Below, piece after piece: positions 58,008 to 64,000 of a DNA stretch of 64,000 nt. The translations under genes were made by a program, and so were the position numbers. Under the pieces are notes generated by a model. That model saw nothing but the letters and a program-made list of their open reading frames with translations. It was not told the origin of the DNA and did no database searches. The DNA is taken from contig NZ_JHXI01000010.1 in assembly GCF_000621785.1 (NCBI RefSeq), positions 1 to 64,000 of the forward strand, in the 5' to 3' direction. Numbering within the stretch: position 1 is the first letter of the stretch; each line of letters begins with the position of its first letter. The stretch is from Ruminococcus flavefaciens ND2009 (GTDB lineage: Bacteria; Bacillota; Clostridia; Oscillospirales; Ruminococcaceae).

Positions 58008-58607
58008 TTACTTGGAGTACAGCTCGACGATGAGGTGAGTAGCTACCTCGTAGTCAATATCCTCAGCTGAGGGAAGACGATTTACTGTAGCGGAGAAGTC
58101 ATCCTTGTTAGCTGTGAGCCATACAGGAACGAGTCTGTCCTTGGTCTCTTCTACTGTAGCCTTGAACTTCTCGGAAGTTCTGTCCTTTTCTCTGAGGGCG
58201 ATAACGTCGCCAACCTTAACTCTATAGGAAGGAATGTTTACCTTCTTGCCGTTTACTGTATAGTGGCTGTGTACAACGAGCTGTCTTGCTTCTCTTCTTG
58301 TGAGAGCCAGGCCCATTCTGTATACAACACTGTCGAGTCTGGATTCGAGACAAGTGATAAGGTTATCACCGGCCTTACCCTCCATCTTCTCAGCGATCGC
58401 AAAGTAGTGTCTGAACTGCTTTTCGAGTACGCCGTAGATGAACTTCAGCTTCTGCTTTTCTTTCAGCTGAAGACCGTATTCAGAGATCTTCTTTCTGTTG
58501 TTTGCGTTCTTGAAACGGATTGACTCCTTCTTGGAAACGCCCATAACAGCGGGGCTGATGCCCAGATATCTGCACTTCTTAAGAATTGGTTCCTTCTGTA
58601 CTGCCAT
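58008..58607 (-). CDS. rpsD: 30S ribosomal protein S4
   Basis: Primary 16S-binding protein. The core is normal: ISEYGLQLKEKQKLKFIYGV, the S4 RNA-binding domain LESRLDSVVYRMGLALTRREARQ and HYTVNGKKVNIPSYRVKVGD. The first 45 residues (EPILKKCRYLGISPAVMGVS) are unlike the usual ARYxGP...RRLG...PGxHG start of S4, a deviation I have marked as a finding. RBS GGAGGTG lies just before the ATG at 58607. Confidence 0.96.
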   Translation of the reverse strand: MAVQKEPILKKCRYLGISPAVMGVSKKESIRFKNANNRKKISEYGLQLKEKQKLKFIYGVLEKQFRHYFAIAEKMEGKAGDNLITCLESRLDSVVYRMGLALTRREARQLVVHSHYTVNGKKVNIPSYRVKVGDVIALREKDRTSEKFKATVEETKDRLVPVWLTANKDDFSATVNRLPSAEDIDYEVATHLIVELYSK

Positions 58608-58628
58608 TTTAATACACCTCCAATTTGA

Positions 58629-59033
58629 TCAGACACGACGTCTCTTAGGCGGACGGCAGCCATTGTGCGGGATAGGTGTTACATCCTTGATCATTCTTAC
58701 CTCAAGGCCTACAGTCTGAAGTGCTCTGATAGCTGCTTCACGACCTGCACCGGGTCCCTTTACGTATACTTCAACATTCTTGAGGCCGTGCTCCATAGCA
58801 GCCTTTGCAGCTGTCTCAGCAGCAGTCTGTGCTGCGAAAGGAGTTGACTTCTTTGAGCCTCTGAAGCCGAGTTCGCCTGCGCTTGCCCAAGAGATAGCGT
58901 TTCCGGCTGTATCTGTGATCGTAACGATCGTGTTATTGAAAGTGGACTGGATATGAACAGCGCCGCTTTCGATATTCTTACGTTCTCTACGTCTTCTGAC
59001 AGTAGTAACTTTTTTACCCTTCTGCTGTGCCAA
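58629..59033 (-). CDS. rpsK: 30S ribosomal protein S11
   Basis: Decoding-platform protein. Features: [20 protein letters not shown] near residue 22, [36 protein letters not shown] and the C-terminal [18 protein letters not shown]. Length 134 is slightly longer than usual owing to a Lys/Arg-rich start. Stop is 21 nt before rpsD. Confidence 0.97.
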   Translation of the reverse strand: MAQQKGKKVTTVRRRRERKNIESGAVHIQSTFNNTIVTITDTAGNAISWASAGELGFRGSKKSTPFAAQTAAETAAKAAMEHGLKNVEVYVKGPGAGREAAIRALQTVGLEVRMIKDVTPIPHNGCRPPKRRRV

Positions 59034-59047
59034 AGCTCATGACCTCC

Positions 59048-59416
59048 TTACTTCTTCTTGTTAGCGATAGTCTTTACAGGGCCCTTGCGGGTTCTTGCGT
59101 TTGTCTTTGTTCTCTGTCCTCTTACGGGGAGACCCTTACGGTGACGAACGCCTCTGTAGCAGCCTATTTCAACAAGTCTCTTGATGTTAAGAGCAACTTC
59201 ACGGCGGAGGTCACCCTCAACTGTGTAATGCTCATCGATATAATCACGAAGCTTAGCTACATCCTCTTCAGCGAGATCCTTGACTCTTATGTCAGGGTCA
59301 ACGCCTGTTGCTGCGAGGATATTTGTTGCAGTCTGACGACCGATTCCGTAGATATAAGTGAGACCGATTTCGATTCTCTTATTCTTGGGAAGGTCAACAC
59401 CGGCTATTCTTGCCAT
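59048..59416 (-). CDS. rpsM: 30S ribosomal protein S13
   Basis: Small-subunit head protein bridging to the large subunit. [20 protein letters not shown] and the GIGRQTA turn at the N-terminus; [20 protein letters not shown] and [18 protein letters not shown] at the C-terminus. Length 122 is standard. Gap to rpsK 14 nt. Confidence 0.97.
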   Translation of the reverse strand: MARIAGVDLPKNKRIEIGLTYIYGIGRQTATNILAATGVDPDIRVKDLAEEDVAKLRDYIDEHYTVEGDLRREVALNIKRLVEIGCYRGVRHRKGLPVRGQRTKTNARTRKGPVKTIANKKK

Positions 59417-59450
59417 ATTATAATTGCACCTCCATTAATGCGCTCGGGGA

Positions 59451-59564
59451 TCAGCCCTGACGCTGCTTATGCTTTGGGTTTTCGCAGATCACCATGATTC
59501 TGCCTTTACGTTTAATAACCTTGCACTTTTCGCAAATAGGTTTTACTGAAGGTCTGACTTTCAT
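59451..59564 (-). CDS. rpmJ: 50S ribosomal protein L36
   Basis: 37-residue zinc-binding protein: [20 protein letters not shown] then [17 protein letters not shown]. The C-C-C-H zinc ligands mark the C+ paralogue. Starts at 59564 with AAAGGAGG upstream. Its usual position is between infA and rpsM, as here. Confidence 0.97.
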   Translation of the reverse strand: MKVRPSVKPICEKCKVIKRKGRIMVICENPKHKQRQG

Positions 59565-59612
59565 TGAAAATACCTCCTTTAGCGGATAGCGGATAATTAA
59601 TATCCTGTATTA

Positions 59613-59831
59613 TTACTTAACGCGCCATGTTATACGGCCCTTTGACAGGTCGTATGGTGACATTTCAAGCTTTACCTTGTCACCGGGTACGATTCTGATA
59701 TAATTCATTCTGAGCTTGCCCGAAACGTGGGATAATACCTCGTGTCCGTTCTCAAGCTGAACCTTAAACATTGCATTTGGCAGAGCGTCGGTTACAACGC
59801 CCTCAACCTCGATTACATCTTCTTTTGACAC
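59613..59831 (-). CDS. infA: Translation initiation factor IF-1
   Basis: 72-residue OB-fold protein that blocks the A site during initiation. Seen: [20 protein letters not shown] and [34 protein letters not shown] at the end. RBS AGGAGG before the ATG at 59831. Confidence 0.97.
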   Translation of the reverse strand: MSKEDVIEVEGVVTDALPNAMFKVQLENGHEVLSHVSGKLRMNYIRIVPGDKVKLEMSPYDLSKGRITWRVK

Positions 59832-59846
59832 TTTGAATAACCTCCT

Positions 59847-60089
59847 TTACTCAGCGCTTCCGAACTGCTTCAGAGCGTTCCTGAGTTTTTTATCAGTTAT
59901 ATCGTTTAGATCGATCATACTGTCTGTAACGCGGATATGCTTTATATTCTTGCGCTTGGGGCTTGAGAGCTTTCTGCTCCTGCCGTCTGCGATAAAGCAA
60001 TATTTTTCATCGGTACCGACTACTGCGAAGAAGCCTCCGCCGTCTCGTCCCGCCTCCGCTCTTACAACAGAGCCTTTCATCAGCTTCAC
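59847..60089 (-). CDS. KOW-domain RNA-binding protein, L14E-like (80 aa)
   Basis: Small protein often found between map and infA in Firmicutes. It has a KOW/SH3-like start (MKGSVVRAEAGRDGGGFFAV) followed by DEKYCFIADGRSRKLSSPKRKNI and a helical tail. Probably a ribosome-associated protein. The start is GTG at 60089, 8 nt after GGAGG. It lies between map and infA in the same transcript. Confidence 0.85.
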   Translation of the reverse strand: MKLMKGSVVRAEAGRDGGGFFAVVGTDEKYCFIADGRSRKLSSPKRKNIKHIRVTDSMIDLNDITDKKLRNALKQFGSAE

Positions 60090-60103
60090 AATGTTGTCCT
60101 CCG

Positions 60104-60856
60104 TCAGGGCTGTGTCAATATAACGGGACCGTCAGGAGTTATTGCGATCATATGCTCAAAGTGAGCTGAAAGTGAACCACTTTTTGTAACGACTGTCCAG
60201 TTGTCCTTCATGACTTTGACGTCGTCTCCCTTGATATTTATCATGGGCTCGATGCAGATGGTCATACCCGCAACCAGTCTGGGTCCGTGACCTGCCTTAC
60301 CCCAGTTCGGTACTTCGGGTGATTCATGAACTTCTCTGCCGATTCCGTGGCCGCAGTAATTTCTTACGATTCCGTAGCCTCGTGAAGCACAGTACTCTTC
60401 AACAGCATGAGAAATATCTCCGACTCTTGCGCCAACCTGAGCCTGAGCTATGCCCTCGTAAAGGCTTTGCTCCGTAACCTCAAGCAATGCTTTAGCTTCA
60501 TCAGAAATTTTGCCAACAGGGAAGGTCCAGCAGCTGTCTCCGTTGAAGCCCTTGTACGCAGCTCCGGTGTCGATGCTTACTATATCGCCTTCTCTAAGTC
60601 TGTGGCTTGCCTTGGGGATACCGTGGATTATCTCCTCGTTTACCGAGATACAAGCGTTCCCGGGAAATCCGTAAAGGCCTTTGAAGCAGGACTTCACGCC
60701 GTGGCGGGCATAATACTCGCCGACCAGCTTGTCAACGTCAAGTGTTGACATTCCTGCTCTTAATCTTTCGCCCGCATACCATATTGCGCCGCAGGTAATC
60801 CTACCTGCTTCACGCATTATGGCTAATTCGGACTTTGATTTGATAGTTATGCTCAT
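60104..60856 (-). CDS. map: Type I methionine aminopeptidase
   Basis: Removes N-terminal Met from nascent proteins. Metal ligands lie in VSIDTGAAYKGFNGDS (Asp), NYCGHGIGREVHESPEVPN (His) and GMTICIEPMINI (Glu), and a final Glu lies near the C-terminus region HFEHMIAITPDGP. Length 250 is standard for type Ia. Its start overlaps the adk stop (TAATG). Confidence 0.97.
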   Translation of the reverse strand: MSITIKSKSELAIMREAGRITCGAIWYAGERLRAGMSTLDVDKLVGEYYARHGVKSCFKGLYGFPGNACISVNEEIIHGIPKASHRLREGDIVSIDTGAAYKGFNGDSCWTFPVGKISDEAKALLEVTEQSLYEGIAQAQVGARVGDISHAVEEYCASRGYGIVRNYCGHGIGREVHESPEVPNWGKAGHGPRLVAGMTICIEPMINIKGDDVKVMKDNWTVVTKSGSLSAHFEHMIAITPDGPVILTQP

Positions 60857-61494
60857 TACTTCTCTACTCCTACTGCCTGCAGAGTGAGCTTAGAAGTATC
60901 AGCGACCTCTTCCTGACCGATAACAGTGACAAGCTTGCCCTGCTTCTCGTAATAGTCCTTGAGAGGAGCTGTTTTTTCGTGATAAGTTGCAAGTCTGTCG
61001 AGAACGACTTCGGGCTGATCGTCCTTACGAACGATAGTCTTGTCGCCGCACTTATCGCAAACACCCTCGACCTTTGTAGGCTTGTATTCGATATGGTAGG
61101 AAGCTCCGCATCCCTGGCAGACTCTTCTGCCCGAGACTCTCTGTTTGATAGTCTCATCGGGAACGCTGATCTCGATAACCTTATCGATCTGGATGTTCAT
61201 TTTGTCAAGAGCCTCTGCCTGAGGGACCGTTCTCGGGAAACCGTCGAGGATGAAACCGTTTTTGCAGTCGTCCTCAGCGATCCTCTCCTTCAGGATACCG
61301 ATAACGATATCGTCTGATACGAGAGCACCCGCGTCCATAGCAGCCTTAGCCTTAAGGCCGTACTCTGTGCCGTTCTTGGCGGCTTCGCGGAGGATATTGC
61401 CTGTAGAGATCTGAGGAATATTCAGAGCGTCGGAAACAACCTCTGCCTGAGTACCCTTGCCTGCGCCGGGGGCGCCTAAAAAGATAAGGTTCAT
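60856..61494 (-). CDS. adk: Adenylate kinase
   Basis: Catalyses ATP + AMP to 2 ADP. P-loop GAPGAGKGTQ at residues 7-16, AMP-binding ISTGNILREA and GFPRTVPQAEALD, the four-cysteine zinc LID (CQGCG ... CDKCG) and RKDDQPEVVLDRLATYHE. Length 212 is standard for the zinc LID form. Starts 17 nt after secY. Confidence 0.97.
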   Translation of the reverse strand: MNLIFLGAPGAGKGTQAEVVSDALNIPQISTGNILREAAKNGTEYGLKAKAAMDAGALVSDDIVIGILKERIAEDDCKNGFILDGFPRTVPQAEALDKMNIQIDKVIEISVPDETIKQRVSGRRVCQGCGASYHIEYKPTKVEGVCDKCGDKTIVRKDDQPEVVLDRLATYHEKTAPLKDYYEKQGKLVTVIGQEEVADTSKLTLQAVGVEK

Positions 61495-61510
61495 ATGTGT
61501 CGGTCCTCCT

Positions 61511-62848
61511 TTACTGTAAGAAGCCCTTATGATGACGCATCATAAGATGTGATTCAAGTGTTCTTGTAGTTTCAAGCGCAACGCTTACTGCGATAAGGAT
61601 CGTAGTACCGCCCATTGAAAGTGATCTGAGCTGATCGTCTGCCATCGAGATGAAGATCGGGATAACAGCGATGATACCCAGGAAGATCGCACCCACGAGA
61701 GAGATCTTGTTGAGGACTCTCTGGATATAATCGGAAGTGGGCTTACCGGGTCTGATACCGGGGATACCGCCGTTTGACTGACGGAGATTGTTAGCGATCT
61801 CAACAGGGTTGTACTGGATCGAAACGTAGAAGTAGTTGAACGCAATGATGAGCAGGAAGTAGATAGCTGCATAGCTCCAGTTTCTTGTGCTGAAGAACTT
61901 ACAGAAGTGGTAATAGAAACCGCTTGTCTTTGTAGGCTCTCCTGCGAACAGCTGGATGGTCTGGGGAAGAGACATAAACGACATAGCGAAGATGATAGGC
62001 ATAACGCCGCTCATGATGACCTTTATCGGGATATGTGTCTTCTGTCCGCCGTACTGCTTTCTGCCGACTACGCGCTTAGCATACTGGATCGGGATACGTC
62101 TTTCTGCCTCGTTCATGAAGACAATGAAAGCGATCTCCGCGATTATGAATAAGAGATAGCCCAGTGATACGAAGAGGTACTTGCTGGGGTTATCCTTAGT
62201 GAGCTTTACGAGAAGGGCTGCGTCGGTGGGGAATCTTGCTGCGATACCTGCAAAGAGGAGCACAGAGATACCGTTTCCGATACCCTTATCGCTGATCCTG
62301 TTACCCATCCATACAACGATGAGAGCACCTGCTACGAAGCAAGCGATGATAACGAAGGCTGCGAAAGCGCCCTCTCCGCCGCTGCTGTACTTGAGTGCGT
62401 GGAGCACTCCGCCGTCCTCAGCATCAACGTTCATACGCTTGAGTATGAGATAATATCCGTAGGACATTACTACTGCGAGGACCATAGCAACGAATGCTGT
62501 GATCTTGTCAATCTTCTTTCTTCCCTCTTCGCCCTCATCGCGCATACGCTCGAGAGGAGGCAGTGCATAAGTCAGCAGCTGCATGATGATGGAAGCGTTG
62601 ATGAATGGTGTGATCGAAAGTGAAAACATAGTAGCCTGAGACATAGCACCACCGGTGATGGTGTTCATATAGTCCAGGAAGCCTCCGTCGGAAGCCTTTG
62701 TATCCATCCATGTCTTTACGACATCGGAATTCAGATAAGGAACTGCTACTGCGCAGCCGAATCTGAACAGGATGATCATGAATAATGTGTATAAGATCTT
62801 TTTTCTGATCTCGGGGACGCCCCATGCCTTTCTCAAGGTCTGAAACAC
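61511..62848 (-). CDS. secY: Preprotein translocase subunit SecY
   Basis: Channel of the Sec export pathway, with ten membrane helices. Features: plug and pore helices around INASIIMQLLTYALPPLERM, RRIPIQYAKRVVGRKQYGGQ in the cytoplasmic loop, GGIPGIRPGKPTSDYI, and TRTLESHLMMRHHKGFL at the end. The start is GTG at 62848, overlapping the rplO stop region (RBS AGAGGTG inside rplO). Length 445 is normal. Confidence 0.96.
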   Translation of the reverse strand: MFQTLRKAWGVPEIRKKILYTLFMIILFRFGCAVAVPYLNSDVVKTWMDTKASDGGFLDYMNTITGGAMSQATMFSLSITPFINASIIMQLLTYALPPLERMRDEGEEGRKKIDKITAFVAMVLAVVMSYGYYLILKRMNVDAEDGGVLHALKYSSGGEGAFAAFVIIACFVAGALIVVWMGNRISDKGIGNGISVLLFAGIAARFPTDAALLVKLTKDNPSKYLFVSLGYLLFIIAEIAFIVFMNEAERRIPIQYAKRVVGRKQYGGQKTHIPIKVIMSGVMPIIFAMSFMSLPQTIQLFAGEPTKTSGFYYHFCKFFSTRNWSYAAIYFLLIIAFNYFYVSIQYNPVEIANNLRQSNGGIPGIRPGKPTSDYIQRVLNKISLVGAIFLGIIAVIPIFISMADDQLRSLSMGGTTILIAVSVALETTRTLESHLMMRHHKGFLQ

Positions 62849-62849
62849 A

Positions 62850-63290
62850 TTACATCACCTCTGCTTTCCCGCCAGCCTTTTCTATTTTTTCGATAGCGCT
62901 CTGTGAGAATTTAGCAGCCTTTACAGTTAACTTAGCGGAAAGCTCTCCGTTTCCGAGGATCTTTACTCCGTCATAAACCTTCTTAACGAGACCCGAAGCC
63001 ACGAGAAGCTCTGTGTCTACTACTGTGCCGTCCTTGAACTTGTTAAGATCGGATACGTTAACGATAGCATACTTTGTTGCAAAGATGTTATTGAAGCCTC
63101 TCTTAGGGATTCTTCTTGCGAGGGGCATCTGACCGCCTTCAAAGCCGATCCTTACGCCGCCGCCGCTGCGGGCATTCTGACCCTTATGGCCCTTGCCTGC
63201 TGTCTTGCCGTTGCCCGAACCGTGGCCTCTGCCTATACGCTTTACAGCCTTGTTTGAATCGAGCGCAGGTGTTAATTCATGTATCTTCAT
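62850..63290 (-). CDS. rplO: 50S ribosomal protein L15
   Basis: Late-assembling large-subunit protein. N-terminal [20 protein letters not shown] and [21 protein letters not shown] are diagnostic, and [19 protein letters not shown] continues the family pattern. Length 146 is usual. RBS AGGAGGTG. Confidence 0.97.
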   Translation of the reverse strand: MKIHELTPALDSNKAVKRIGRGHGSGNGKTAGKGHKGQNARSGGGVRIGFEGGQMPLARRIPKRGFNNIFATKYAIVNVSDLNKFKDGTVVDTELLVASGLVKKVYDGVKILGNGELSAKLTVKAAKFSQSAIEKIEKAGGKAEVM

Positions 63291-63308
63291 ACCGTTGCAC
63301 CTCCTTGT

Positions 63309-63485
63309 TTACGCTTCTGTAACCTCAACGAGGTGTGAGATCTTCTTGATTTTTCCGTTTGTCTGCTCATTGTCGGGCTGTGTTGTAACATCTCCGACCT
63401 TCTTGAGGCCAAGTGACTGAGCAGTAGCGATCTGGTCCTGCTTTCTACCAATGAGACTCTTTACGAGCTTGATATTCTTTGCCAT
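63309..63485 (-). CDS. rpmD: 50S ribosomal protein L30
   Basis: 58-residue protein: [20 protein letters not shown], then [19 protein letters not shown] RNA-binding helix and the end [11 protein letters not shown]. The gap to rplO is 18 nt and it starts 14 nt after rpsE. RBS AGGAGG before the ATG at 63485. Confidence 0.96.
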   Translation of the reverse strand: MAKNIKLVKSLIGRKQDQIATAQSLGLKKVGDVTTQPDNEQTNGKIKKISHLVEVTEA

Positions 63486-63499
63486 TTCTTACTGCCTCC

Positions 63500-64000
63500 T
63501 TAACCTAATATTTCCTTAACGGACTTTCCTCTCTTAGCAGCAACATCCTTAGCGGAAGTGCAGTTTACGAGGCCGTCGATTGTAGCTCTTACTACATTGC
63601 AGGGGTTATTTGAACGCAGTGACTTTGTTCTGATGTCCTTGATGCCTGCAACTTCGATCACGGCACGGACAGGACCGCCTGCGATAACGCCGGTACCGGG
63701 TGCAGCGGGCTTCATGAGAACTCTGCCTGCGCCGAATGCGCCAACGATTTCATGAGGGATAGTAGTACCCTTGAGAGAAACCTTTACAAGGTTCTTCTTT
63801 GCGTCCTCGATGCCCTTACGGATTGCATCGGGAACTTCTCCTGACTTTCCGAGACCGAAGCCTACTGTTCCGTTACCGTCGCCGACAACTACCAGTGCGG
63901 AGAACTTCATGATGCGTCCGCCCTTAACTGTCTTTGATACACGGTTGATAGCTACGACCTTCTCAACGAACTCAGGAGCCTGTGTTTCAATATTAGCCAT
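63500..64000 (-). CDS. rpsE: 30S ribosomal protein S5
   Basis: Protein with roles in decoding accuracy. It starts [20 protein letters not shown] and shows [20 protein letters not shown] with the central [20 protein letters not shown] and [16 protein letters not shown]. The ATG complement lies at 63998-64000, at the very window edge, so it appears complete at 166 residues but its RBS and upstream genes are outside. Confidence 0.95.
   Translation of the reverse strand: MANIETQAPEFVEKVVAINRVSKTVKGGRIMKFSALVVVGDGNGTVGFGLGKSGEVPDAIRKGIEDAKKNLVKVSLKGTTIPHEIVGAFGAGRVLMKPAAPGTGVIAGGPVRAVIEVAGIKDIRTKSLRSNNPCNVVRATIDGLVNCTSAKDVAAKRGKSVKEILG

Overview
The window reads as chromosomal DNA of a cellulolytic, cellulosome-forming member of Ruminococcus (Firmicutes/Bacillota, Oscillospiraceae), most like the R. 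flavefaciens group. The reasons are a GH9-CBM3c cellulase ending in a Ruminococcus-style type I dockerin, a bacterial expansin carrying a partial dockerin, a type IV pilus locus, strong AGGAGG ribosome binding sites, near-consensus TTGACA-17-TATAAT promoters, and a Spo0A-family fragment. The species name is inference; no 16S comparison could be run.

Layout. 1-545: the 5' end of a 16S rRNA gene (minus strand, running off the left edge) with tandem rrn promoters. 553-14480: a type IV pilus region. Two stand-alone prepilins each have their own promoter, followed by pilT and pilB, a divergent prepilin peptidase (pilD), and a six-gene assembly operon in transcription order pilC, pilM-pilN fusion, pilO-like, a 955-residue GspK/PilX-like protein and two minor pilins. 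14920-22570: uvrC, a DUF5662 gene, a LacI-type regulator, then a TPR gene and an 813-residue Pro/Ala/Gln-rich repeat protein in one operon. 22822-25072: a GT2 glycosyltransferase and a membrane-anchored WG-repeat protein.

25119-41262: a long plus-strand purine biosynthesis cluster (purE, purC, purF, purM, purN, an archaeal-type purO IMP cyclohydrolase, a stand-alone AICAR transformylase, purD). It is interleaved with unrelated genes: DUF4272, a HAD phosphatase, paired DUF6440 genes, an expansin, paired PF06541 membrane proteins, lipoproteins and small membrane proteins. The bifunctional PurH is replaced by two separate enzymes, and the PurF homologue lacks the N-terminal cysteine nucleophile. 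41263-44420: repeat-rich intergenic DNA (multi-hairpin island and degenerate heptamer arrays), a lone Phd/YefM-like antitoxin, pspA with a 57-residue membrane protein, and an autoregulated-looking padR-DUF2812 pair.

44425-46969: the GH9 cellulosomal cellulase. 47078-50683: four tandem paralogues encoding secreted or membrane-bound proteins with a Tim44/NTF2-like domain and a C-terminal zinc ribbon, the first with a striking Trp-Asp repeat. 50739-51422: a protein with a Spo0A-type DNA-binding domain behind a receiver-like domain without a clear phospho-acceptor. 51473-55441: response regulator, histidine kinase and an HtrA-like protease with a Gln/Tyr/Gly/Ser-rich prion-like N-terminal tail. 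55435-56419: a TIGR04086 membrane protein and yajC. 56534-64000: the 3' part of the spc-alpha ribosomal operon (rpsE, rpmD, rplO, secY, adk, map, KOW protein, infA, rpmJ, rpsM, rpsK, rpsD, rpoA, rplQ) on the minus strand.

The best candidates for undescribed biology are the four-gene Tim44/zinc-ribbon array with its neighbouring Spo0A-like gene, the N-terminal half-dockerin expansin, the unusual purine enzymes, the heptamer repeat family, and the HtrA protease with a prion-like cytoplasmic tail.
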